This document shows, in pieces, positions 41,667 through 51,650 of a stretch of DNA of 64,000 bases. The stretch's first letter is position 1. The number at the start of each line of letters is the position of its first letter. The DNA comes from Gammaproteobacteria bacterium. GTDB taxonomy: Bacteria; Gemmatimonadota; Gemmatimonadetes; Longimicrobiales; Gaopeijiaceae. The stretch is from the NCBI GenBank assembly GCA_028820325.1, contig JAPPJO010000015.1:62001-126000 (forward strand). The letters run 5' to 3'. The position numbers were made by a program, and so were the translations under genes. A model generated the notes under the pieces. That model did not search any database and had not been told where the DNA came from. It saw only the letters and a list, made by a program, of their open reading frames with translations.

Positions 41667-42959
41667 ATGGCCGGGCTGTCGCGACGCGCGTTCGTGGGGA
41701 CGGGGGCCGCCGGCGCGGCCGGGGCCTGGCTGACGGCGTGTGGGCAGAGTACGCCGCAGACCGATGACGGCACCCTTCCGGCCCCACCGGACGACGCCCC
41801 CCTCGCCCGCCCGGACGGGGTCGACGACCCCGCGTGGGCGCATGTACGGGCCGCCTTCGACCTTGAAGCAGGCACCGCCTACATGAACAACGCCGGCCTG
41901 GGCATGCCTCCCGGGAGCGTCGCGCGAGCGGTCGCCGACGGCTACCAGGCGGTCTCGCGCGAACCCCGGAGGGCCACAGGCGAACTCCGCGAACTCGTCG
42001 CCGGCCGGGTCCGTCCCGGGCTCGCGGCCTTCCTGGGCGCCGACGAGGGCGAGCTTTCCCTGACCCGCAACGCCACCGAGGCGCTTCACCTCAGCGCCGC
42101 CGGCTTCGACCTGCACCCGGGCGACGAAGTCGTCTTCACCACCCAGGAGCACCCGGCTGGCCGCCGCCCCTGGCAGCTGCGGGCCGCCCGGGACGGCATC
42201 GTGACCCGGGAGGTGTTCATCCCCAGCCCGCTTTCCGGCGCGGCCGAGGTGGTTGAGGCCTTCGAGGCCGCGCTCACTCCCCGCACGCGCGTGATCGCCT
42301 TCTGCCATGTCACGCGCGGCGGCCACCTCTATCCGGTCCGCAGGCTTGCGGCGCTAGCGCGCGAACGCGGGATCTTCTCGCACGTGGACGGCGCGCAAGC
42401 GGTGGGCATGTTCCCGGTCGACCTTCACGACATGGGGTGCGACACCTATTCGGCCAGCCTGCACAAGTGGTTCCTGGGCCCCATGGGTACCGGTTTTCTC
42501 TACGTGCGCGCGGGCGCGAGAGAGCACATCCGCTCCGCCTTCGCATACGACGCCACGCCCGAGAACCCCGCCTTCGAGCCTCCCGGCACCAACGATCTGC
42601 CCGTTCGCGCCGCCCTGGCCGCCTCCCTCGCGTTCATGGAACAGGTGGGCATCGACGGCGTCGCAGCCCGCACGCGCTTCCTCTCCGACTACCTGAAGGA
42701 GCGCCTCGCCGACCTGCCGGGGGTTCGCCTCGTCAGCGGTGCAAACCCCGAGACCAGCGGGCCCGCATCGACCATCTTCGAGATCGAGGGCGTCGACGCC
42801 GTCGCCTCGGTGCCGGTCGTCGCCGAGCGCGCCTCCATCCACATCGACGAGCACCGCCGCGACGGCCACGAGGCCATCCGGGTTTCCACGCACGTGTACA
42901 ACACCACCGCGGAGATCGACCGCCTCATCGAAGCGCTCGCAGACCTGCGGCCGGCGTAG
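41667..42959 (+). CDS. Exported class-V PLP aminotransferase-fold enzyme
   Basis: A 430-residue PLP-dependent enzyme of the class V (isopenicillin-N-epimerase/cysteine-desulfurase-like) fold. The PLP lysine is Lys267 in SASLHKW, and the ring-contacting Asp241 is in HVDGAQAVG. Substrate-loop motifs include TRNATEAL and QEHPAGRRPW. Its N-terminus has both a twin-arginine motif (SRRAFVGTG) and a lipobox (LTAC, Cys25), predicting a Tat-exported lipoprotein, so PLP would be loaded before export. No desulfurase active-site cysteine is obvious. GGGAGGAAACC precedes ATG 41667. The ABC-F gene starts 35 bp downstream, probably on the same transcript. Substrate is unknown; racemase, epimerase or lyase chemistry on an amino acid is typical of the group. 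Confidence 0.88.
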   Translation: MAGLSRRAFVGTGAAGAAGAWLTACGQSTPQTDDGTLPAPPDDAPLARPDGVDDPAWAHVRAAFDLEAGTAYMNNAGLGMPPGSVARAVADGYQAVSREPRRATGELRELVAGRVRPGLAAFLGADEGELSLTRNATEALHLSAAGFDLHPGDEVVFTTQEHPAGRRPWQLRAARDGIVTREVFIPSPLSGAAEVVEAFEAALTPRTRVIAFCHVTRGGHLYPVRRLAALARERGIFSHVDGAQAVGMFPVDLHDMGCDTYSASLHKWFLGPMGTGFLYVRAGAREHIRSAFAYDATPENPAFEPPGTNDLPVRAALAASLAFMEQVGIDGVAARTRFLSDYLKERLADLPGVRLVSGANPETSGPASTIFEIEGVDAVASVPVVAERASIHIDEHRRDGHEAIRVSTHVYNTTAEIDRLIEALADLRPA

Positions 42960-42994
42960 CAGCCCACCTTGCTCAGGACGCATCCGTCCCGGCC

Positions 42995-44929
<1,935 letters not shown>

Positions 44930-44931
44930 TG

Positions 44932-44958
44932 GCGAAGCCCGGGGTTTCGCTGTAGAAT
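44932..44958 (+). promoter_or_regulatory. Terminator hairpin of ABC-F gene overlapping a candidate promoter of cassette 2
   Basis: Two nt after the ABC-F stop is an 8-bp stem (GCGAAGCC / GGTTTCGC, one G:T pair, loop CGG) at 44932-44950. A TAGAAT -10-like hexamer follows at 44953-44958. The stem can end the ABC-F transcript. Its position just 5' of the -10 echoes the palindromes at cassettes 1 and 3. No good -35 is visible (TGGCGA at 17-bp spacing). Confidence 0.4.
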
Positions 44959-45085
44959 CAAGGCTGCGGGGTTGTCTCCGCCCGGGTTGGCGTGTGTCCC
45001 GCAGGTACGGGCCTGCGGGCGGAAGACTTCGAGCATATCCGCACCCGCCACGGGCGGGGTCAGTCAGAGAAGCGGGGACGAGCGC

Positions 45086-47575
45086 ATGAAAGCAATTGCA
45101 TCGATGGCGATCGTGGCGGGCATCGGGTTGGCGGCTGCCGGCACCGGCGATTTCGGGAACGCCACCTCGACGTTCCAGCCCGGCGACGCGGAGTACGGGG
45201 TCGCCCGGATGTTGGCGGACGATGCGTCCGGTGCCGCCGATCTGCCCGACGCCACCCTCACCGCAGTCGTTCAGCGCTACTGCCAGGTCTGCCACAACGA
45301 CGCGCTGCTAACCGGCAACCTGTCGCTGGCCGGCTTCGACATCGACGACCTGGCCGCGCGCGCCGTGACCGTGGAGAAGATGATCCTCAAGCTGCGCGCC
45401 GGGATGATGCCCCCGCCGGGGATGCCCCGCCCCGTCGGCGACACGCTCGAGCTCCTGGTCACCACCCTTGAGGATCGCATGGACGCCGCGATCGCGGCCA
45501 ACCCCAATCCCGGCGCCCGTTCCTTCCAGCGCCTGAACCGCGCGGAATACGAACGCTCGGTCAAGGACCTCCTCGATCTCGACATCGACGCGGGCGAGTA
45601 CCTCCCGCTCGACACCAAGAGCGCGAACTTCGACAACATCGCCGACGCCCAGATGCTCTCGCCCACCCTGCTGGAGGCCTACCTGAACGGGGCCAGCGGC
45701 ATCGCGCGGCTTGCCCTGGGCGATGCGGCCGCCACCGCGAGCGAGACCCAGTACCAGGTCTCCCGCTGGGCCTCTCAGACCGAGCGGGTGGAGGGTGCCC
45801 CCTACGGTACCCGCGGCGGCATCAGCGTCGAGCACAACTTCCCCGCCGACGGCGAGTACGTCTTCCGGGTCTCGTTCCACCACGAAACCACCGGAACCCT
45901 GGTCGGCAACGGGCGCAACGCGCTGCACACGGACGAATTTCCCGAGCAACTCGAGATCTCCGTCGACGGCGAGCGGGTGGCGGTCCTCGAACTCGACCGC
46001 TGGATGCACGTCTCCGACCCCAACGGCGTCGAGATGCGCACCGACCCGGTGTTCGTGCGTTCCGGCAACCACCGCGTGACCGCCGCCTTCCTGAAGTACG
46101 CGGAAGGCCCGGTCCAGGACCTGATCTCCCCGCACGACTGGTCACTCGCGAGCACGGCCATCGCCGGCACGTACGGCCTGCTGGCGCTGCCGCATCTGCG
46201 CGACCTGGTCATCGGCGGCCCCTTCAACCCCACCGGGGTGTCGGAGACCGCCAGCCGCCGGGCCATCTTCACCTGCCGGCCCACGGAGCCCTCGGAGGAG
46301 ACCGCCTGCGCGACCGAGATCATCTCCCGGCTTGGGCAGAAGGCGTTCCGCCGGCCGTTGGTCGACGAGGACATGACCGCCCTGATGGCGTTCTTCCGCA
46401 CCGGCGCCGAGGAGGGCGGTTTCGAGGCGGGCATCGGTACCGCGCTCGAAGCCATCCTCGCGAGCCCGCATTTCGTCTTCCGCTTCGAGGAGCCGCCTTC
46501 GAGCACGCGCGCCGACGGAGGCTACCGGATCCGCGACATCGACCTCGCCGCGCGCCTGTCGTTCTTCCTGTGGGGCACCGCGCCCGACGACGAGCTGATG
46601 GAGGAGGCGGTGGCAGGCCGGCTGTCGGATCCGGCGGTACTCGACGCCCAGGTGACGCGCATGCTGGCCGACCCGCGCGCCGAGGCGCTGGGAACGCGCT
46701 TCGCCGCCCAGTGGCTGCGCCTTCAGGACCTGGAGAAGATCAACCCCAACGTTCGCCTGCAGCCCGATTTCTACCAGCAGCTGCGCGAGTCGATGTACCG
46801 CGAGACCGAACTGTTCTTCTACAACCTGGTTCGGGAGGACCGCAGCGTCTTCGATCTGTACAACGCGGACTACACCTTCGTGGACGAGCGGCTGGCACGG
46901 CACTACGGCATCCCGGATGTGGCAGGCGATCATTTCCGCCGGATCGAGTACCCGGACGAAAACCGGCGCGGGCTGTTCGGCCACGGCAGCATTCTGACCC
47001 TCACCTCGCACGCCGGGCGCACCTCGCCGGTGCTACGGGGCAAATGGGTCATGGAGGTGCTGCTCGGCACGCCGCCGCCCCCTCCGCCGCCGGGCGTGCC
47101 CGACCTTGAGGAAACCGAGGAATCGGCGGATGGGCGAATGCTGACCACCCGCGAGCGCATGGCGATGCATGCCGCCAACCCGGTGTGCAACGCCTGTCAC
47201 CAGTTCATGGACCCCATCGGACTTGCTCTCGACAACTTCGGGGTCTCCGGGAAGTGGCGCATTCGCGAGAACGGCATGCCCCTCGACACCCGGGGAACGT
47301 TCTACGACACGACGCCCGTCTCGAGTCCGGCGGAGCTGCGGGAGGCACTGCTCAAGCGCCCCGAACCCCTGATCCGCACCTTCACCGCCAACCTCATGGC
47401 CTACGCGCTGGGACGACGGGTCGAGTACTACGATCAGCCGCGCATTCGGGCCATCGTACGCGAAGCCGAGCAACAGGATTACCGCATCTCGGCGTTCATC
47501 CGGGGCGTCATCGAAAGCGATGCCTTCCAGATGAGCGGACCCGAGCCCGCGGTCGCGGAAAGCCAAGGAAGCTGA
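45086..47575 (+). CDS. DUF1592-family exported c-type-cytochrome-like protein (cassette 2)
   Basis: An 829-residue paralogue of the protein at 26849, sharing all domains in the same order. These are the signal peptide (AIASMAIVAGIGLAAAG), CQVCH at 66-70, the DUF1587 block RSFQRLNRAEYERSVKDLL, a beta-rich insert, DUF1595/DUF1592 (ARLSFFLWGT, FAAQWLRLQDLEKINP), DUF1588 with a seven-Pro run and CNACH at 701-705, and DUF1585 (LMAYALGRRVEYYD). It is predicted to be a periplasmic haem protein; catalytic role unknown. Most divergence from cassette 1 is in the beta-rich insert (~255-380), which could set substrate or partner specificity. ATG 45086 follows GGGGACG. The DUF1552 gene follows by 24 bp. 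Confidence 0.9.
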   Translation: MKAIASMAIVAGIGLAAAGTGDFGNATSTFQPGDAEYGVARMLADDASGAADLPDATLTAVVQRYCQVCHNDALLTGNLSLAGFDIDDLAARAVTVEKMILKLRAGMMPPPGMPRPVGDTLELLVTTLEDRMDAAIAANPNPGARSFQRLNRAEYERSVKDLLDLDIDAGEYLPLDTKSANFDNIADAQMLSPTLLEAYLNGASGIARLALGDAAATASETQYQVSRWASQTERVEGAPYGTRGGISVEHNFPADGEYVFRVSFHHETTGTLVGNGRNALHTDEFPEQLEISVDGERVAVLELDRWMHVSDPNGVEMRTDPVFVRSGNHRVTAAFLKYAEGPVQDLISPHDWSLASTAIAGTYGLLALPHLRDLVIGGPFNPTGVSETASRRAIFTCRPTEPSEETACATEIISRLGQKAFRRPLVDEDMTALMAFFRTGAEEGGFEAGIGTALEAILASPHFVFRFEEPPSSTRADGGYRIRDIDLAARLSFFLWGTAPDDELMEEAVAGRLSDPAVLDAQVTRMLADPRAEALGTRFAAQWLRLQDLEKINPNVRLQPDFYQQLRESMYRETELFFYNLVREDRSVFDLYNADYTFVDERLARHYGIPDVAGDHFRRIEYPDENRRGLFGHGSILTLTSHAGRTSPVLRGKWVMEVLLGTPPPPPPPGVPDLEETEESADGRMLTTRERMAMHAANPVCNACHQFMDPIGLALDNFGVSGKWRIRENGMPLDTRGTFYDTTPVSSPAELREALLKRPEPLIRTFTANLMAYALGRRVEYYDQPRIRAIVREAEQQDYRISAFIRGVIESDAFQMSGPEPAVAESQGS

Positions 47576-47599
47576 CAAGCCATTTCAGTGGAGACATCG

Positions 47600-49018
47600 A
47601 TGCACTTCATCACCGGAAAGCACATCCCCCGGCGCACCTTCCTGCGGGGCGTGGGCGCCACCGTCGCGCTGCCCATGCTCGACGCCATGATCCCGGCGGG
47701 CCGCACCTGGTCGCGGGCGGCACGCAACGACGATCCCACCCGGCTCATTGCCATCGAGATCGTCCACGGGTCGGCCGGCGCCAACGAGTGGGGCGCCACC
47801 CAGAACCTCTGGTCTCCCGCCGCGACGGGGAGCGACTTCGATCTGGGCCCCAGTTCGCTCGCCCCGCTGGAGCGCTATCGCGACTACCTGACGATCTTCA
47901 GCAACACCGACGTCGCGAACGCCGAGGCCTACCAGCCCAAGGAGATCGGCGGCGACCACTTCCGGTCGAGCGCCGTCTTCCTCACGCAGGCGCACCCCAA
48001 GCAGACCGAGGCCTCCGACGTCTACGTCGGCACCTCGCTCGACCAGTTGCACGCCCGGCGCTTCGGGCAGGAGACGCCGATCCCGTCCATGCAGCTCTGC
48101 ATCGAGAACGTGGATCAGGCCGGCGGGTGTGCGTACGGCTACGCCTGCGTCTACACCGACACCATCAGTTGGGCCTCCCCCACCGAGCCGCTGCCGATGA
48201 TCCGCGATCCGCGCATCGCGTTCGACCAGCTCTTCGGCGCAGGCGGAACCGCGGAGGAGCGCGCCGCCCGGCGCCGCACCAGCCGCAGCATCCTCGACTG
48301 GATCGCCCGCGACGTGGCCAGGTTGAAGCAGGATCTCCGGCCCTCGGACCGGCAGCGCATCGACCAGTACCTGGAGAACGTGCGCGAGATCGAACGCCGC
48401 ATCGAGCGCATCGAGGCGCACAACACCAGCGGAGAGCCGCGGGAGCTCCCCGAAGCCCCCGCCGGGGTCCCGGACTCCTTCACCGAGCACGTCGAGACGA
48501 TGTTCGACCTGCAGGCGCTGGCCTTCGCCTCCGACATGACGCGCGTCTTCTCCTTCAAGCTGGGAAGGGACGCCTCTTCGCGGGTCTATCCCGAGAGCGG
48601 CACCGACAAGCCCTTCCATCCGGCGTCGCACCACGGCGGAAACCCGCAGGGGGTGCTCGACTTCGCCACGATCAACAAGTACCACGTGAGCATGCTGCCC
48701 TACCTCATGGACCGCCTGCGCGAGAACATGGAGGGCGACACGCACCTGCTCGACAAGACCATGATCGTCTACGGCTCGCCCATGGCCGACGGGAACCTGC
48801 ACAACCACCGCAGATGCCCGCTGATCACCCTGGGCGGGTCCAACGGCAAGGTCCAGGGCAACCTGCATCTCAAGGCTCCCGACGGTACGCCCATGGCCAA
48901 CGTCATGCTGAGCCTGCTGCACGCCCTCGGCCACGACGACGTGACCAGCTTCGGCGACAGCACCAGCGCGTTCCCTCTGGGGATGCCGGGCGTGCTGGCC
49001 GCACAAAGCAGCTCTTGA
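47600..49018 (+). CDS. Tat-exported DUF1552 protein (cassette 2)
   Basis: A 472-residue paralogue of the protein at 29370, with the Tat signal HIPRRTFLRGVGATVALPMLD and the same conserved blocks: ANEWGATQ, SNTDV, GDHFRSSAVFLTQAHP, QLCIENVDQ, GGCAYGYAC and VYGSPMADGNLHNH. ATG 47600 (MHFITGKH) with GGAGAC upstream matches the paralogue start; the GTG at 47588 would only add METS. It lies 24 bp after DUF1592 and 51 bp before the ankyrin gene. The strict conservation of the Asp/His-containing C-terminal block and the Cys-rich centre between the two copies marks these as functional residues. The reaction is unknown. Confidence 0.9.
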   Translation: MHFITGKHIPRRTFLRGVGATVALPMLDAMIPAGRTWSRAARNDDPTRLIAIEIVHGSAGANEWGATQNLWSPAATGSDFDLGPSSLAPLERYRDYLTIFSNTDVANAEAYQPKEIGGDHFRSSAVFLTQAHPKQTEASDVYVGTSLDQLHARRFGQETPIPSMQLCIENVDQAGGCAYGYACVYTDTISWASPTEPLPMIRDPRIAFDQLFGAGGTAEERAARRRTSRSILDWIARDVARLKQDLRPSDRQRIDQYLENVREIERRIERIEAHNTSGEPRELPEAPAGVPDSFTEHVETMFDLQALAFASDMTRVFSFKLGRDASSRVYPESGTDKPFHPASHHGGNPQGVLDFATINKYHVSMLPYLMDRLRENMEGDTHLLDKTMIVYGSPMADGNLHNHRRCPLITLGGSNGKVQGNLHLKAPDGTPMANVMLSLLHALGHDDVTSFGDSTSAFPLGMPGVLAAQSSS

Positions 49019-49069
49019 AGTCACAGAACATTTCCTGAGAACGAGCGCATTCCGATGGAGAGGAAGGCG

Positions 49070-50830
49070 ATGATACAGCTTCCGCGCACGATTGCCACGC
49101 TGCTTCTGACCCTCGTGGTCCTGGCCGCCGCGCCGCCGCCGGACTCCCCGGTCGCGGACGCCGCCATGCGCGGCGACCTGGATGCGGTGCGCTCGCTGAT
49201 CAACCAGGGTGCCGACGTCAACGGTGCCCAGGGCGATGGCATGACCGCGCTGCACTGGGCGGCCGAGAACGGCAGCGCCGCCACCGCCGAACTGCTGCTC
49301 AGCGCCGGAGCGAACCTGTCCGCGGTCACCCGGCTGGGCGGCTACACCCCCCTGCACCTGGCGGCCAAGGCCGGAAGCGCGGAAGTCGTGCGTGCGTTTC
49401 TCGAGGCGGGATCGAACCCGCGCGCCGCCACCACCACCGGAGGCGCCACCGCGCTGCACTTCGCCGCCGCCGCCGGCAGCGGTGAAGCCGTAGAGACGCT
49501 GATCGACCACGGCGCAGATCCGAACGCGACGGAATCCGCTTGGGGGCAGACGCCCCTCATGTTCGCGGCGGCGACCGACCGCGCCGGAGCCATCCACGCC
49601 CTCATCGACGGCGGGGCGGATCCCTCCATGACCGCCCGCGTGATCGACATCGCGGCGCGTGACGGAGAAGACCGCGAGGCGCAGCGACGCCGCGACGAGC
49701 GGGTGGAGGCGCTACAGCAGCTGCAGGGCGGGACCGGCGGCGGGCGCCCTGCCCAGGCCCAGCCCGAGCCCACGGTCAGCACCCTCCTGAACCCGGACGA
49801 GCCCCCGCCATCGCTGGCGCGCGACCTTGACCGGACGGTGCCCCAGCCGCTCTCCCACGCGGACCTGGTCGGCCACTACGGCGGGCTCACCGCGCTGCTG
49901 ATGGCCGTGCGCGACGGCCGGCGTGCCGCCGCCGAGGCGCTCCTCGACCGGGGTGCCGACATCGACCGGGTGAGCGCCGGAGACGGTACCAGCCCGCTCC
50001 TCATGGCCACGCTGAACGGGCACTTCGACCTTGCCCGGGTCCTTTTCGAGCGCGGCGCCGACATCACCCTGGCGAGCGACGCCGGGGCGACCCCCCTGTA
50101 CGGGGTCCTCAACACCCAGTGGATCCCCAAGTCACGGCATCCGCAGCCGACCGACTACACCCAGCAGGAGACCACCTACCTGGATTTGATTGAGATCTTC
50201 CTCGAGGCCGGCGCGGACCCCAACGTGCGCCTTCACAAGACCCTGTGGTACACGGAGTTCGGGCGCAGCTTCCTGAGCGTCGACCGCATGGGCGCGACGC
50301 CCTTCTGGAGAGCGGCATTCGCTCTTGACGTCACGGCGATGAAGCTGCTGGTGGCGCACGGGGCCGACCCCCACATCCCCACGGTGAACGCCCCGAGGCG
50401 CTTCCGCCGCGGCGGCCGTGCCGACATGTCCGGGCTGCCCCCCGTCCCGATCGGCGGACCAGGTTCCTGGCCCATCCACGCGGCGTCGGGCATCACCTAC
50501 GGCGAAGGCTTCGCCGCCAACGTCCACCGCCACGTACCCGAGGCGTGGGTTCCCGCGGTGCGCTACCTGGTCGAGGAGCTGGGCGCCGACGTAAACGCCC
50601 GCGACCGCAACGGCTACACCGCCGTGCACCACGCCGCCGCCCGGGGAGACAACGAGCTGATCCTCTACCTGGTCAGCCAGGGCGCCGACGTCACCGCCGT
50701 GAGCCGGAGCGGCCAGACCACCGCCGACATGGCGAACGGTCCGGTACAGCGCATCCTGCCCTTCCCGAGCACGGTCGAACTGCTCGAGTCGCTCGGATCC
50801 CACAACAACAACAACTGCGTCGCCTGCTGA
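49070..50830 (+). CDS. Secreted ankyrin-repeat protein with C-terminal CxxC (cassette 2)
   Basis: A 586-residue paralogue of the protein at 30863. Its signal peptide (TIATLLLTLVVLAAAP) is followed by the shared PPDSPVADAAMRGD start of the mature protein and about ten ankyrin repeats (GMTALHWAAENG, GYTPLHLAAKAG, YTAVHHAAARG). The interrupting segment TLWYTEF and WGATPFW-type block (MGATPFWRAA) is also shared. It lacks the acidic Asp/Glu run of copy 1, having a Gly/Gln/Pro linker instead. The extreme C-terminus NNNNCVAC preserves the terminal C-x-x-C (583, 586). ATG 49070 is preferred because it begins the signal peptide, with GGAGAGGAAGG upstream; ATG 49055 is in frame and possible. It is followed 52 bp later by the small lipoprotein. 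Confidence 0.9.
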   Translation: MIQLPRTIATLLLTLVVLAAAPPPDSPVADAAMRGDLDAVRSLINQGADVNGAQGDGMTALHWAAENGSAATAELLLSAGANLSAVTRLGGYTPLHLAAKAGSAEVVRAFLEAGSNPRAATTTGGATALHFAAAAGSGEAVETLIDHGADPNATESAWGQTPLMFAAATDRAGAIHALIDGGADPSMTARVIDIAARDGEDREAQRRRDERVEALQQLQGGTGGGRPAQAQPEPTVSTLLNPDEPPPSLARDLDRTVPQPLSHADLVGHYGGLTALLMAVRDGRRAAAEALLDRGADIDRVSAGDGTSPLLMATLNGHFDLARVLFERGADITLASDAGATPLYGVLNTQWIPKSRHPQPTDYTQQETTYLDLIEIFLEAGADPNVRLHKTLWYTEFGRSFLSVDRMGATPFWRAAFALDVTAMKLLVAHGADPHIPTVNAPRRFRRGGRADMSGLPPVPIGGPGSWPIHAASGITYGEGFAANVHRHVPEAWVPAVRYLVEELGADVNARDRNGYTAVHHAAARGDNELILYLVSQGADVTAVSRSGQTTADMANGPVQRILPFPSTVELLESLGSHNNNNCVAC

Positions 50831-50833
50831 CCC

Positions 50834-50857
50834 GGGAGCCCTGCTCAGGGTTCTCCC
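50834..50857 (+). terminator. Hairpin between ankyrin gene and lipoprotein gene
   Basis: A stem GGGAGCCCT / AGGG-TT-CTCCC (nine pairs with a 2-nt bulge, loop GCTC) starts 3 nt after the ankyrin stop and ends 25 nt before the lipoprotein start. There is no T-tract. It may cause partial termination or stabilise the upstream mRNA. Confidence 0.4.
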
Positions 50858-50882
50858 GCGGATTCCAGGAGGGAGAAAACGA

Positions 50883-51392
50883 ATGACTGCAACCACGTGT
50901 GTACTGCGCCGGTGCGGCAATCTCGCGGCCATGTCGGTGCTTCTCCTCGCCGTCGGAGGGTGCTTTTCCTACTCGACGGTGCCGCTGGAGACGATTGCCC
51001 CCGACCAGCAGGCGCGCTTTGTCCTCGACCAGGAAGCCTTCGGACGAGTGATGAACCAGGCAGCCATGGAGGGGTTTCCGGTCCAGATGATGAACCTGTC
51101 CGGCAACCGCATCAGCGGCCGGGTGGCAGAGATCTCCGCCGGAACCCTGACCATCCAGCTCCGGGGCGCCGGGGCGTCGGTGCTGACCACCCGGATCGAT
51201 ACCCGCGCGATTCAGGAGGCGGCGGTCAGGGAGTTCGACCGCAACAACACCATCATCACCGTCGCTGCGGGCGTGGGCGCGTTCGCACTCATGATCCGGG
51301 GCGGCGTGATTCCGGCCGGCACGACGGACAACCCGGACATAGACCCGGAGAACATGATCGGCCTGCGGCTTTTTTCGATCGCCGTCCCGTAG
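50883..51392 (+). CDS. Small lipoprotein of cassette 2
   Basis: A 169-residue lipoprotein: signal LAAMSVLLLAVGGC (lipobox VGGC), mature start CFSYSTVPLETIAPDQQARFVLDQEAF. The body has short beta strands (NRISGRVAEISAGTLTIQLRG) and a late hydrophobic segment (IITVAAGVGAFALMI). It is homologous to the lipoprotein at 40436 in length, in the C[YF]xY start, the EtxAP block and the C-terminal hydrophobic stretch. This suggests a family tied to these cassettes. The role is unknown; an outer-membrane anchor or assembly factor for the exported complex is possible. ATG 50883 follows AGGAGGGAG. It lies between the ankyrin gene and the SusC gene, 258 bp before the latter. Confidence 0.8.
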   Translation: MTATTCVLRRCGNLAAMSVLLLAVGGCFSYSTVPLETIAPDQQARFVLDQEAFGRVMNQAAMEGFPVQMMNLSGNRISGRVAEISAGTLTIQLRGAGASVLTTRIDTRAIQEAAVREFDRNNTIITVAAGVGAFALMIRGGVIPAGTTDNPDIDPENMIGLRLFSIAVP

Positions 51393-51650
51393 GTAGCCGA
51401 CTGCCGAGCCATTGCGTCCAGGCTCCGAAAAGGTTCAGGCGTAACCCGGGGCTGACGGTCTTCAGCGAATCGACAACAGGGGGCCCCTTGCGCGTCACGC
51501 GAAGGGCGTCCATTCTGATCGGGTTGCACCCGGAGGCCGGGCAGGGCTGTGTGTACCTTACGCGCACTGGCTCAGGTGGCGGTCGTTCCGGGAGGGGGCG
51601 GAGGGGACTTTAAACGGTGGCGGGAAGCCACCCCAGAGAAGGAGAGTGTT
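51393..51650. other. Leader region of the second susC gene
   Basis: These 258 bp hold no convincing gene. A 6-bp hairpin GGTGGC-GGGAA-GCCACC (51616-51632) lies 9 nt before the Shine-Dalgarno AGAAGGAGAG of the SusC gene. It could modulate translation. I looked for a cobalamin-riboswitch B12 box and found none convincing. Confidence 0.4.

Noticed and set aside
51393..51650. Possible cobalamin riboswitch upstream of the second SusC
   Set aside because: GC-rich stems and a CACTGG-like string are present, but no convincing B12 box or core junction sequences. Only a simple hairpin was kept.
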